Shown: in pieces, positions 22,473-34,019 of the stretch | How positions within the stretch are numbered: the stretch's first letter is position 1 | How the letters are laid out: each line of letters starts with the position of its first letter | NCBI GenBank assembly: GCA_022575985.1 | Contig: JAKSXM010000156.1 | Location: forward strand, 2,170,001 to 2,234,000 | Length of the DNA: 64,000 bases | Source: Anagrus nilaparvatae | Lineage: Eukaryota > Arthropoda > Insecta > Hymenoptera > Mymaridae | Reading direction: 5' to 3' | Position numbers and translations under genes: made by a program | The notes under the pieces: generated by a model | Seen by the model: only the letters and a program-made list of their open reading frames with translations | Database searches by the model: none | Told to the model about the DNA's origin: nothing

Positions 22473-23401
22473 GTTTCGTCATTCTCTCCAAAAGTCTCCA
22501 TGAGCACAACGCTCCAAAGTCTCAACTTTGGCTTCTATAGGAACTTTCTTTGAATGCTCCATTATAGTAAGATTGCTTAAAAATCTTTTGTATAGCTATA
22601 TGTTTTTGAGGTCGCTTATTTCGAATCTGATGCCAAATTGATGAGATTGTTAATTGACAGCTGCAATTAGTTGTAAAAACTCTTAAATATCGTAAAAAAT
22701 TTTAAAGTTTTACTGGGGTTAGCGTTTCTGAGGTCGCTAATTTCGAATCTGCGGTTAAATTAACGAAATTTTCATTTGATGGCTGTCAATTTGCTGTCAA
22801 AACTTTATCGAAATAAATTTAAACTATCGTTAAAAACTTTCAAGTTAGGCTGAAATTTACATTTTTAAGGTCATTGATTTTGACCTCCATAAAGTAAGTA
22901 TCTGCTAAACTTTAATATTTTAAACAATAGTTTTAGATTTTTGACAGCTGATTAACAGCTTTCGATAAACAATCTTGTCAATCTCATATCAGATTCGAAA
23001 TCAGCGATCTTAAAAACGTAAGTTCCAGCTAAGCTTTAAAGTTTTTTACGATATTTTAGAGTTTTGACAGATAATTCACTGCTATCAATAAACAATCTTG
23101 TCAATCTCATATTTCATTCGAAATCAGCGACCTTAAAAACGTAAATCCCAGGTGAACTTTAAAGTTTTTTACGATATTTTAGAATTTTAACAGTTAAATG
23201 TCAATTGAAAATCTTACCAATCTGACATCAGAATCGAAATCAGCGGCCTCAAAAACATAAAAGTATACTTTAAAAATAAAGAAAAAAATATTTTTAAGCA
23301 ATCTTGCTATGACGAAGCTTTGGACCTTTCAAGCTTTGTAGCAGCCGAAGTCGGAGCCTTGTGTCCAAGTCCATGGAGACTTTTGTTCAGAATGATGAAA
23401 C
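22473..23401. mobile_element. Foldback element with internal 116-123 bp tandem units
   Basis: The ends are inverted: GTTTCGTCATTCTCTCCAAA at 22473 pairs imperfectly with the sequence ending GAATGATGAAAC at 23401, followed by a shared AAAGTCTCCATG on the inside. Right-arm units start with AATCTTGTCAATCTC at 22971, 23094 and 23210. Complementary left-arm units carry GAGGTCGCTWATTTCGAATC at 22609 and 22730 and a weaker one near 22868. No transposase frame or obvious target duplication. It resembles a class II foldback element with modular arms. Confidence 0.7.
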
Positions 23402-23785
23402 TTATAACATATAAAAAATTTAGCCAATTTGACTGTTTGCTTTCCTTTTGTGTGGGGTCCTTCAAGTGCATCAGATTGTATTTTAGTTTTAAAAAAATTG
23501 AAAATATTAAATCTTAAAGTTAATTGACAGATAATTTCTTAATCACTCAAAAAAAAAATTATATTTTTGAGTTACCGTTTTTACTTCTTAAAATAAATTT
23601 GTATCTCCATTATATTGGAATTGAATTAGCTATACAAAGTTTAAGTGTAACCAAAAACAGGCCCTTATTTAGCCAGTATTTCAGAAAAAAGTTGTTAGCT
23701 TTGAAGTATAAAAATAGATTTACTTATTCACACAAGTAACTTACGTGTAACATGTTAATGTTTACTGACTACTTATCTATTGCAA

Positions 23786-24045
23786 CCCACGTAAAAGGAT
23801 TAAGCTTAATTTTGGTTAAGCTTAATGAATTAAGCTTACTGGAGTATTACATTACGGACTAATCTAAAAAAGCTTAATTTTAAAAATTAAGTCTTTTTAG
23901 GTTAGTCCGTAAGCTTAATTTTAAAAATTAAGCCTTTTTAGGTTAGTCCGTAAGCTTACTTCAGTAAGCTTAATCCAGTAAGCTTACTCCAGTAAGCTTA
24001 ATTCATTAAGCTTAACCAAAATTAAGCTTAATCCTTTTACGTGGG
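23786..24045. mobile_element. MITE with CCCACGTAAAA ends, built of TAAGCTTA words
   Basis: CCCACGTAAAAGGATTAAGC at 23786 is complementary to the end at 24045. Almost the whole 260 bp is a palindrome made of repeated AAGCTTA/TAAGCTT words (about fifteen HindIII-like hexamers) and GGTTAGTCCGTAAGCTTA units. A shorter relative with the same ends is at 61689-61780, flanked by TA, so a Tc1/mariner-type TA target is likely. The flanks here read AA on both sides. Confidence 0.8.
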
Positions 24046-24061
24046 AAACATTCTAACTTTC

Positions 24062-24205
24062 TAAATTAAGTACCTTGTACTTACGTATTAGTCCCTAAAC
24101 CCGGATTTTACTTTTCCTGAATCCAAATGATTCTGAATCGCTAAGTCCGAATTATTCTTAGTCCCCAAACAGAAATTATTTTAAGTCCCATTTGATCCCT
24201 CCGCC
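24062..24205 (+). repeat. Dispersed family X, partial copy
   Basis: Five degenerate units of the AGTCCCTAAACCGRAATTATTCT type. It lacks the terminal hairpin. Confidence 0.6.
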
Positions 24206-24604
24206 TCGATTTTCAGGCCTTCTGGGATACCTCTTCTTTATAAGATTAAAACCAAATTCGTTGTTAAAATTGTATCATTTAAGAATCTGAAAATATTTCT
24301 TATTTTTTTATTTTTAGAGGTTGTTTTTCTTTATTACCAGAGGTTTTTGAATCTGTTTGATAAAATGTAATTACTATTAGACATAAAGCGTTAACATTGA
24401 ACCCAAAAAAATTCGTTTAAACTGTTAAAATGTTAAATTACGTAAATTAAATTTTATCACCCGATGTTATTTTAAATATTAACTTCAATAATTTTTATCA
24501 ATTTTTACGGGTAAAGATGGGACACTGCATTAAATCGATAATAGAATAATAAACAATGTTATCTATACATCTAAGCTGTTATCTAAAATTTATTTTCTCA
24601 AGAA

Positions 24605-24682
24605 AAAAGTGTTGATATCTCTCCGGTGACCCTTTCATATGTACTGGAATGCTCTCATTTAACCAACTGAGCTAAGGAGACC
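24605..24682 (-). pseudogene. tRNA-like sequence (tRNA pseudogene or SINE head)
   Basis: The minus strand begins GGTCTCCTTAGCTCAGTTGG, i.e. a 5' acceptor strand followed by a good A box (TAGCTCAGTTGGTTA). A D-arm closing GAGC comes after a few extra bases, then a plausible TTC...GAA anticodon stem and GGGTCACCGG. The T-loop TTCGAAT (B box) is replaced by AGAGATAT, and no 3' acceptor strand complementary to GGTCTCC follows; a T run comes next. It is therefore not a functional tRNA. A tRNA-derived SINE head is possible. Confidence 0.5.
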
Positions 24683-24974
24683 AGCAAATCAGCTTCGGGC
24701 AATTCAAATCACTCCTGATTTATGGTCATATTTAATTCACTTAAAAAAATAAAACGTATGCCTACTTCGGCTTTCGACAATGATTAACTCTAGTCTAAGT
24801 ACGTTAATTTATTTAAAAGCTTAAAAAGAATTTTCATTCTCTGTAATTAATTAATTTTTGTCCAAAAAATAAGTTCTAATTGTTTAAAATTGGATAAAAT
24901 ATTCTTTTAAATGAACTTTTGCAAAAAGAAAACAAATTTAATCGTTTAAACCATTTGAACTAAAAATTTGTATG

Positions 24975-25076
24975 GAGACTTATCATTAGTTGTACTTTTG
25001 GGAAAAAATAGTTTGGACTTATTTCTGAGACCCTTCATTTCAACTTGGGCCCAATTGGTGTGGAATCCCTCTTATA
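24975..25076 (-). repeat. Dispersed family Y, one end (minus)
   Basis: Minus strand starts at about 25076 with AAGAGGGATTCCACACC, AATTGGGCCCAAGTTG and AAATGAAGGGTCTCAG, matching the left end of the full copy at 52262. Confidence 0.65.
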
Positions 25077-25117
25077 GTTCTTATTAATTTATGTTTTTAT
25101 TATTTATATTTAAAAAC

Positions 25118-25425
25118 TTACAATTGGTTTTTGTTCTCACACAACCAACGATCATGGAACATGTTCACTTATAAAAGTTTTAACGTATACTCCCTAATTA
25201 TTATAAGTCCTAAAACAAAAATTACAATAAATCCCAAAATATAAATTAGCCTTAGTCCATAAACCTAAAGCATTTTAAGTTCTTGTTTTTATAAGAGCTT
25301 GATCAGGCCCTGACTCCCACTTCAAATTATTCTAAGTCCCTAAATCGAAAATATTCTAAGTCCATTTCACCCTTCTCTCTAAAAACGTCATTTTTACCCC
25401 CCCCCCCCCTAAAAACGTCAATATT
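25118..25425 (+). repeat. Dispersed repeat family X, copy 2
   Basis: CAATTGGTTTTTGTTCTCAC then ACAACCAACGATCATGGAAC, followed by AAGTCC-type degenerate units and a poly-C run with AAAAACGTCA. About 80 percent like copy 1 at 3581 by eye. Confidence 0.75.
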
Positions 25426-27232
25426 TCATATTGTGTGTTTTTGGGGATCTTGTTACAGATTAAAACAAAATTTTAGCCTTAAAAAATACGGAAGCTACCC
25501 TTTTTTTATTCCTAATTTTTTTTATTAAAGTTTTAGATTCCAAAAATTTTATTATAACTCGGTTTTTCTTATCCGATACCTGAAATTTTGAAAATTTTAG
25601 TCTTATCATTTTTATAGTAAAAAAATACAAAAATAATATCCCTTTCTTTTTCTATGACAGTTCTAATTTTAGGAAATTTATTAAAACCATAGAAGTTAAA
25701 GTTAAAACATTACTTATTTTTTCTTTTTGTTTGTGCAATACATTTTAAACCAATTAAGCAATTGAAAGATAAATAATTAATTAATTATTTATCTTTTGAG
25801 TATCATAACCTACTATAGTACCAATAACTTGACTTATTAATTCTTGACTTATTAATTCTATTTAAAAACGGTATTTTAAAGTACCCTATAAATAAATATA
25901 GGTACCTAATTTAATTTTTATATTTTCTACAAACTATTTTATTTGGTATAATAAATTTAGAAGAATCTGATTTTTTAGCTTTTTTTAATTAACCGCACAT
26001 TTTTTGTATAAAAAAAAAGTTTTATTATTAAATCATTTAAACATTATTTTTGGTATTTATACTAAAACATATATGACTAAAAATTTTGAGGTTTTATATT
26101 TAAAATTTTGTTTTTATCACAATATTCATGCTATAACCTAACTTCATAAAATTATAAGTAAATTTTCAAATTTAAAATAAAAACATTTGAACAATGCATT
26201 TTTATTAACCAATCAGGAGAGGTTTTTAGCTATAACAATGTACATAGTTACTGTATCGAAGACATGTACTTTTTAGGATAGGATATATAGCACATATATA
26301 TATATATATATACCTTTTTAAATAAATAACATCTTCTTTTACATTTTTTTCTCTTTTCAAAATTTATATATTTTTATGTACTTTATATATTTTTTTTGAA
26401 TTTATATTTACAAGTTTGCTTATTAAGCTTATTTGTATGCGAAGGGTATATTGAAGAAAAATCATAGATACTTTTTTTGTAGATTGCTATTTCGCATATA
26501 TTAATGTTCAGGAAAAAATAGTTATTTGTTATACAAGGGTAGAAAATAGAATTTGACCTTAATGCAATCGTTGCAGCAGTGCTTAGGCTTTGGGGGACTG
26601 TAGGCACCTAATGTTAAAAATATTTTATGGGGGTTCTTTCAAATGGCTTAATTTATGAGGCACCATAGACTGAAACTACTGTGCCTACATTGTCAATCTA
26701 GCACTGTTGTCACAGACGGTATACAGTGAAACTGTATTTTTTTTTGTTAATCAGCAAATGAATTTTTACTAAAAAAGCAAAAACAATAACCATTCAAGAA
26801 TAAAAATAAATTATTCTTACAGCGTATAATGCAAAATTATTTTTTTTGCTCTTCCGGAAGCAAAACTCGTACGTAAAACTTGGCGCGGAATTTTTGGCTC
26901 TTGTTATACTATTACATATCTGGGACAAAAAAGGCTGTTTTTTTACCTTTTGTATGTAAAACTAATGCTTTTAATTACGGAATAAAATATAGATATATTA
27001 AGCAAATATTACATATGATGTTTGCTTTCGCAAAACCAATATCTTGATCCTTGTTTAAAAAACAGTATTTACAACAAGTACATATAATTGAAATTTTGTT
27101 AATTTTACGTCTGGTATGAAATTATTAAATAATACGACCTTTCCAGATAATGATAAAATTCTTAAATACTCGTGCTGATATGTGGCGTAATATTTACACT
27201 AAATATATCAGACAGTGTATGATTAATAAGTT
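25426..27232. other. AT-rich interval with small repeats only
   Basis: Contains a (TA)n/(CA) tract at 26293-26312 and a loose inverted pair GTAGGCAC (26602) / GTGCCTAC (26682). The family Z segment is listed separately. No gene recognised. Confidence 0.45.
26835..26925 (+). repeat. Dispersed family Z, copy 2
   Basis: TTTTTTTGCTCTTCCGGAAG then AAAACTCGTACGTAAAACTTGGCGCGGAATTTT-type sequence, matching 15069-15127. Confidence 0.6.
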
Positions 27233-28663
27233 AAGCCGGCTCAAGGGCCGGGCAAGCCGGGCGTCCGCCCAGGGCACTATAAATTTGGGGCGCTAAAAAT
27301 TAAAAAATATTAAGAAATAAATATACTGATTTAAAAACAAAAAATTCTTATTTAATTTTTATTTAAAATTTGGCTTTTGGGTTCTCCTAAACTCTTTGTT
27401 ACAGTTAAACTTTTTGTCTAGTGTCGCGATAATTGTCACTTGCTCATCTTAGAAATTAATTTGGCCCACATGCGTTTTTTGGGGTGATGATTAAGAATTT
27501 CGGAGACTTTTTTATGAAAAGCTTATCTTTCACCTTTAAATTAGCAAAAAAACTATTCCTTAAAGAGATATTTTCGTACTTAAAGCTAATTTAAGGGTGA
27601 AATATTAATTTTGCCTAAAAATCACCAAAATTTTTGATCAGCGACCCAAAAAACTCATGTGGACCAAATCTAGCCACTCAAAATTAAAATTCATCAAAAA
27701 TACCCCTTTTTAGGGGCAGTTTTTGAAAATTTAAGGGTTAAGTCTCAATTCTTCATAGAAAAGACCCCGAAATTCGTGATCAGCAAACCAAAAAACCTAC
27801 AGCAGACAAAATCTGGTGGTGGTCGGAAACAAAACAGGAAAAAACGTTTATTGACTGGAATGAAAATATACTCCAGTCAATATACGAGGGAAGGGGGGTG
27901 GGTGTTATTTCACCTACCACCACCAGATTTGGTATACTATAGGTTTTTTGGTCGCTGAACACGAAAATTGGGGTCTTTTCTATGAGAAATTGGCGGAACA
28001 CCCTTAAATTTGCAAAAAGTACCCCTATAAAGGGGTATTTTTGATTTATTCGGATTTTGGGTGGTCAGATTTGGCCCGTAATGGTTTTTTGGGTCGCTGG
28101 TCAAGAATTTCAACTTCTTTTTCATAAATAATTGAAATTTCACCCCTAAATTGGCTAAAACTATCCCCGTAAAGGGGATGTTTTTGCTATTTTGGTACTT
28201 TAAGTGATCAGAATGGTTTTAATGGGTTTTCCGGTCACTGAACAAGAACTTTGGGAAATTTTTTGTTAAAAATTAATTTCTCACCCTTAAATTAACAGAA
28301 ACTACCCCTAAAAGGGGTGCTTTTACTATTTTTGCATTGTCAGTGTTAAAATTCGGTTAATACAGGTTTTTTGGGTCGCTAATCACGAATTCCAGGAAAT
28401 TTTTTTTTTAAAATTAATTGGTGATCACGTGGTAGGTGAAATAACACCTCTCCCTCCCCGTATATTGACTGGAGTAATATGCGTTTGTAACTATATAATA
28501 TGCGCTTTTTTATATTTATAATTTGTGTACTTTAAAATATATTTTTATTTACAAATAATAATTCTGTCAAAAATTTTTTTAAATTTCTTATACATTTTTT
28601 GATATGGGGGGCGAAAAAAGTTGGTCTTGCCCGGTTGCCAATTTTAGCTTGAGCCTGAGAACA
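27233..28663. mobile_element. Composite inverted-repeat element with GC-rich ends
   Basis: The left end (GCCGGCTCAAGGGCCGGGCA region, 27236-27290) and right end (TTGCCCGGTTGCCAATTTTA to TTGAGCC, 28626-28657) are diverged inverted repeats carrying a GGGGCGC motif inside. The interior 27470-28400 is an array of about 141-bp units in both orientations around a palindromic centre near 27890, where TACTCCAGTCAATATAC and its complement at about 28460 also pair. No transposase frame. Confidence 0.55.
27470..28400. repeat. 141-bp unit array with a hairpin in each unit
   Basis: The landmark GGGTCGCTGATCAAGAA or a variant recurs forward at 27951, 28093, 28234 and 28375 (steps of 142, 141, 141). It recurs in reverse at 27640 and 27782 (step 142), and a forward unit is at 27476. 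Most units contain a CCCCT..AGGGG hairpin; stem edges change together (TACCCC..GGGGTA, ATCCCC..GGGGAT). Confidence 0.75.
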
Positions 28664-29564
28664 ATCAATAAGATGTTTAAAAATTTTTTTTATATGTTGG
28701 GAAATTCCGAAAATTTTCGGAAAATCCCAATTATTAAAAAAATATTGGTTCCTAAATTTTTAAGGTGCCATTTTTTAAATATTCCTGGAACATTAAAAAT
28801 CTATTTTGCCCTGGCACGACGACTGTGCTTCATAATGTTATCAGAACGATTTAATTTAGCTCCTTCTTAAATTAATGTATTTTTTTAAGTTTCAAGGACC
28901 TCGCTATAATTTGTATCAGTAACTATCATAAAATAGATAATAAAGGAAAAAAATGATTTTTGACCTTATAACAGAATTGCTTTTACAATATGAATTCGTA
29001 AAAGAAAATGAGGTAGCTTCAATTTTCCAAAAAATCACAAAATTCAAATACCTGAAAGTCAATAGCAATAAAAAATCTCTTTGCTTCATTTATAAATTTC
29101 ACAAAAAAAACTTTATTTACAAAAATAATTGATTTAAATAAAAAGAAAAAACCTCATTTGATTCGTACTGCAATTAGAAAGACAAAAAAGCCTTTTGTTT
29201 TTAATAAGTTTCTTTTCTATATATTTACAAAATTAAGTCATGTTTTTATAAATTCTATTACTTTTTTTTAACAAAGGGATTATATAACTTAAAATGTTTT
29301 TTAAAAAGTTCAAAGGAATTTAAGAAGACTTATACTTTCTTTGTAATACAGTTATAGTTAAACTTGTCTTGAAAAAGATTTTTTATTCTATATCTTTACT
29401 AATATTGTTATAAGTTTAATCTGCTTATTTTTTAAGCCAACAAAAAAAGGCTTTCAATTTATTGTTAAAATCTTGGATACGTACGCATATGCTTGAACAT
29501 AATTAGTGCAAAATTGTAATGTTAAGATGTTCTTTGTAAAGAAAAAAGTTGTTTGATGGAATTA
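28664..29564. other. AT-rich interval, no gene recognised
   Basis: The plus-strand frame 28604-28870 mostly overlaps the end of the composite element and has no recognisable motif. The rest is A/T runs. Confidence 0.45.
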
Positions 29565-29568
29565 TTAC
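29565..29568 (+). other. Target site duplication, left (TTAC)
   Basis: TTAC precedes the left LTR and is repeated at 35385-35388. ATTAC (5 bp) is also possible if the LTR ends one base earlier. Confidence 0.7.
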
Positions 29569-30635
29569 TGTGACAGGAAGGATTTCTGTCACATTAATAA
29601 AAATTTAAATTAAAATTAATTTTTAAATTTTAGATTTTTAAGCGCTTTTTCGAGCTGATATCACGCTGGTTCCTTTGGAACGTTTGCGATTTTGGACTTC
29701 CGTAAGGGAGGAACTGAAATCGAACCAGATCAGTGCGTGCTCGGCCGCGAGCCGCAATACATGCTTTTGTTAAGAGCTCTCTGTGTTTTTATTAAATAAA
29801 TCGTTTTTATTCACTATTTTTAGTGTGAATATTAATCAAAAATATAATTTTGTCTGATCGCGATTTTTGTGAATATTTCGGGAATAAACGAATTGATTAA
29901 TTCACCGAAATTTATAATATATAGTGATCTATTGGTTCGGAGTTTAAACACGCAGACGTTTAACTCCGGCATTTTGTGACAGATATATATATTTTGGTCT
30001 TAGAATTCATACGGCGAATATAACTTATTGTTATTTGCCGTATTCAAAACTTGTTTTCGAATTTTGTTAAAACAACGTGGTGCATCATTGGCTAAAGACG
30101 ACATCAGGAAGTATAAAGGTAAAACATCTTCTAGATAACGCGTGCGAATGTGCTCTTGCGGTGTAGATTTTAGGTACATAGTATTTATATTTTGTATTTG
30201 GTAATTTTAGGTTAATTTTATATTTAATTAGGTTATATTAATTGTTATACGGAAGTAACGACCCGAAATCATCTCTTGCTCTCCCTTTAATTTTTAATAT
30301 TTAGATCATTAACCCTTTTGGCATTAACTTTACCCTTTTGATTTGTTAGGTTATAATTTCCGGTTTTATTAAACCGGTGGCGCTCAACTTTATTTTGTAA
30401 ATAATTTCTTTTAAATAAATATAAATTCTTTTGTTCTTTTATTAAATTTTGTCTACATAAATATTCATTTATACCTCCCCTCCAAATACTTTATTTAGGG
30501 TCTTCTGGCAACAACAACGATAAAAGGTAGGTCCAATATGGCTGTTGTTGCACAGAATCGTATTGATGATATTTATTTAATTTCGGATCTAAATATTCTA
30601 AATTAATTTATTGGTCTCATATGACCCCGGTCATA
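29569..30635 (+). repeat. 5' LTR
   Basis: Begins TGTGACAGG and ends GGTCATA, an imperfect inverted pair (TGTGAC/GTCATA) ending TG..TA rather than TG..CA. Just inside the start, GTGACAGGAA..TTTCTGTCAC forms a hairpin. A GC-richer patch at about 29650-29760 contrasts with the AT-rich remainder. Confidence 0.9.
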
Positions 30636-30639
30636 TTTT

Positions 30640-30660
30640 TGGCGCCCGAACGTGTGGGGC
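30640..30660 (+). other. Primer binding site, tRNA-Lys type
   Basis: TGGCGCCCGAACGTG starts four bases after the LTR end. TGGCGCCC plus AACGTG is what pairs with the 3' end of lysine tRNAs in many animal retroelements. The following TGGGGC continues the match with a small offset. Confidence 0.75.
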
Positions 30661-32844
30661 TGGGTGTAACAATTAATAAATTCGCTAGATTCGGTAATTA
30701 ATTAATAATAGTTTATTATAATTAGCCATACCGATTAATAATAATTAAATATATTTGAATCTTTTTGTGAGTGTGTATAAAAATACATATATGTAAAAAC
30801 ATATAACGTGTTCTGCATTATATCATTGTTTACATTACGAGAATTTTTCAAAATTATTAGAACACGCTATATGGGTAATTTTCATAATATATTGTAAAAT
30901 TATAAATTTTTCAAAATTATAAAATTTCGCTATTGCTTGTATCATAAGGTGATAGTAACTTTTTTTTATTGAATCTAATTGAATATATATAGCTATTCCC
31001 ACAATATTTTGAAAAGTTTTTAATTTTTATTTGGGACTTATAATAAAGTCTATATGAGTAGTAATATTTAGTAAATTATGTAAAATTAAAAATTTTTTCG
31101 AAAATTACAAAAATTATCTCTGATTAAATTTTTTTGGTTGAATAAATGCATATGGGTCATTCCTATACACTTTTGCATTTTTAAGGTAAATTTAAAATTT
31201 TTATATTTCAGTGCAATCAAATTATTTTTAATATCTAAATTTATTCGGTTTAGTTTTGTAATTTTGGAAAAATTATATATGGGTAAATCTCAGTAAATGT
31301 GATGAAAAGTTATTTAATTTAGTTTAAATAAAATAGTATAATTTCATTAATAATACAGTGATTAAAAATAATTTTGAACTATTAAATTATAAAAGAACGT
31401 TAGTTTGAATTTCGAACATTATGTATATGATGCATTCCATGCAAAGTGAATATTTTGGTGATAATAATATTGTTTGATTTTTTTTGAATAAGAAACTAAC
31501 TTTGGTAAATTCTGAACACTAAATATATGAATCTTTCCATACAAAGTGAACATTAAGTGATTAATTTTAGTGGACTGTGAATAGAATTTATATTTTTATT
31601 AAAAATTTTGTATGCATGAATGTGGTATGGTTATTAGCTTAGGGCTGCGTTACCGTGAAGAGCACATTAGTGGGCTTAAGTTAATTAATTATTTAGCATG
31701 TATTACGATATAATAATAATATATATATTCTTTTTTATTTACGGTTCCCAAGAATTCGGTTTTACGGTATATCAGTTATCTGATTCCCTCCTATAATTTT
31801 TTTTTGGTATGTTACTTGCTTTGGTTAATACTCGGGTTAATATATTGTCAATTATATAAAATTTTAAATCATAATCGTCAATATCCCTTTTGTTTTTCAA
31901 AATCTAATTTTCTATTGTAAATTTCCCTCTAGAAAATATTATACCCAATTTATTTGTTCAAATAAAAAAATGCAATTATTAATATATTTCCTTCTTATAA
32001 TTTTCGTTTGCTATTTATCTTAGTAAATACTATTTTGTCGATCATGTGGAATTCAATAGTAGTTGTCAAATTTTACTTTTCGGTAAATTTGATACATATT
32101 TTGTATTACAAAGTAAAAATTCAATCTTTCAATTTGTTTTCTTACCTATAAATTTTGGTCTTTTCTAAAGCAGGCGCGGTGAAGCTCTGATTTCAAATCA
32201 TCTTTCCGTCGTGGTTGGCACCCACGCTTCCGCTAGCTACACACCAAAAACAAAAATTCGGTGTGGTTTTTCGGTTGCTTATGAAATTAAGTAATCGAAA
32301 TAAGTTTGCTTTCGCATTCTTTGTAAATATTCAATATAGATTTAATTTATTTCTATATTCAAACTTATAAGTGATTAATTAATTTCTTCTGAAGGGGAAA
32401 TCCCTTAGAAAATTTTGATTTCTCTCTATATAATTCTTTTTAGTATTAAGATTTTGGTCCTGAAGTTACACTTTGTGTATCTTCAAAATTTTGGCTTAAC
32501 TTCTCTCCTAGTTTTCTGTTTAACTTCTTTCCGGAAAATAGTTATGCTGTTATCCCTAGAATTGATGGATACGTTCAATCCATTATATTCTTTATAGCCT
32601 TTTAATTTCTGATAGGGGGAGGGAAGAGTTTTACAGAAACTGAACTTGTTTTTCTCTATAACATGTTTTTGCGGGGGGAGTGTAGCATTCCGGGATCCGT
32701 AATTCTATTTCTGAACTTATGGTGACCGGAAACCTTAAGTGTTCTATTTTGGGGTAGCTGAATAAAAAGATACCCCTTCCTAGTCAGTTAAGTATTAATG
32801 AAAAATTCGGAGAATTTTTCCGATTTTTTATTAAAATTTTTACT

Positions 32845-33063
32845 GACTACGTGTTTTAAAACTTTTCCATTCTGGCCGGTTTAGTCATGATAAAGGGATG
32901 AATATTCAACATCATGTACTTGGGTTACGGGGGATGAAAATAGTAGTCATCCTGATTACGTGTTTTTAAAACGTTTCCATTCTGGCCGGTTTAGTCGTGA
33001 TAAAGGGATGAATATCCAACATCATGTACTTGGGTTACGGGGGATGAAAATAGTAGTCATCTG
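32845..33063 (+). repeat. 109-bp tandem duplication
   Basis: Units 32845-32953 and 32954-33063 share TTCCATTCTGGCCGGTTTAG and AACATCATGTACTTGGG, with only a handful of differences (CATGATAA/CGTGATAA, ATTCAAC/ATCCAAC). Clearly younger than the surrounding degenerate repeats. Confidence 0.9.
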
Positions 33064-33300
33064 AATTCTAAGATTTAATTTACTTGATCTTAGACATTCA
33101 AAACTTTAGCTATTAGTTTAGGTTTAGTTATTCTTCTTATTATAAATTCTTTATATTAATCTTTTGATCGTATCCATGGTTATTTTCTTCTTTGGAGAAA
33201 TATCCTAACAACTGTTGTGTTATAGAGTAAAACTCTTAACATAACTATTTTGGTACTCTGTGCTAATATTGATTTATTGTTTTAGTTTTGGTGAACCCAA

Positions 33301-33634
33301 GCCAGTTTGAGGATGTATTTCCTGAACTAAGGTTTGATTCGGCTTTTACTTTATAAGTAAATTTTTTTACGGTTTCAGTAAACTTTTATTTCATTAAATT
33401 GCTATAATTTTTTCTTGCTTTTGGACCCCTTAAGATGTTATCTTTGTTTGAAAATTTCAATCAGCTTAGAGATACGTTCTCTGGCTAAGGTTAATAATTT
33501 TCTTTGTATATATTATTGGCTTAATTCGTACCAGCTAAGAGATAGTGTTCTCTAGCAAAGGTATCTTTAATACTTTGTCTCTAATTTTTGGAAAACATTT
33601 GACCAGCTGAGAGGAGTGATTCCTCTAGCAAAGG
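33301..33634 (+). ncRNA. Array of four related hairpins in the LTR-element RNA
   Basis: Hairpins at 33301-33332 (AGTTTGAGGA/TCCTGAACT), 33462-33490 (AGAGA/TCTCT), 33531-33561 (GCTAAGAGA/TCTCTAGC) and 33603-33634 (GCTGAGAGGA/TTCCTCTAGC). All share an outer CCAG and a trailing AAGG. The last three are spaced 69 and 72 bp. The inner stem changes AGAGA/TCTCT to GAGGA/TCCTC with pairing kept. It may be a packaging or dimerisation signal of the element RNA. That role is inferred, not shown. Confidence 0.5.
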
Positions 33635-33985
33635 CTCATTTGTCTGTTTAAAATAATTTGGTGATTCCTTTTTTTTTTGTTATAATTTCGATTGTACATA
33701 TTGCCTTTGAGAAACTACTAATTCTGATTTATTAAAAATTTTCTAATATGTTATATAATAAAATTTAATCTATAATGTAACATATTAATTTTCTTTTAGA
33801 ACAAAAATTTATAATGTTCATTATAATTTCAATTCTTATATGAATTATGATTTTAATAAAAATTATAATTTTTTCTGTACATATGTTTGATGAATTTAAT
33901 ATTTTAGATTTATTATTCCTCTTTAGTGCTGTTACATTTTACCCAAATTCTATTCTTTGTTAATTTGCACGTTTAAATTTTAAGG

Positions 33986-34015
<30 letters not shown>
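33986..34015 (+). repeat. Poly-A run inside the LTR element
   Basis: About thirty A preceded by AAGG and followed by TCTTTTTTT. Confidence 0.9.

Positions 34016-34019
<4 letters not shown>

Noticed and set aside
28604..28870. 88-codon frame MGGEKSWSCPVANFSLSLRT.
   Set aside because: Its start lies in the inverted-repeat end of the composite element and the remainder shows no motif.
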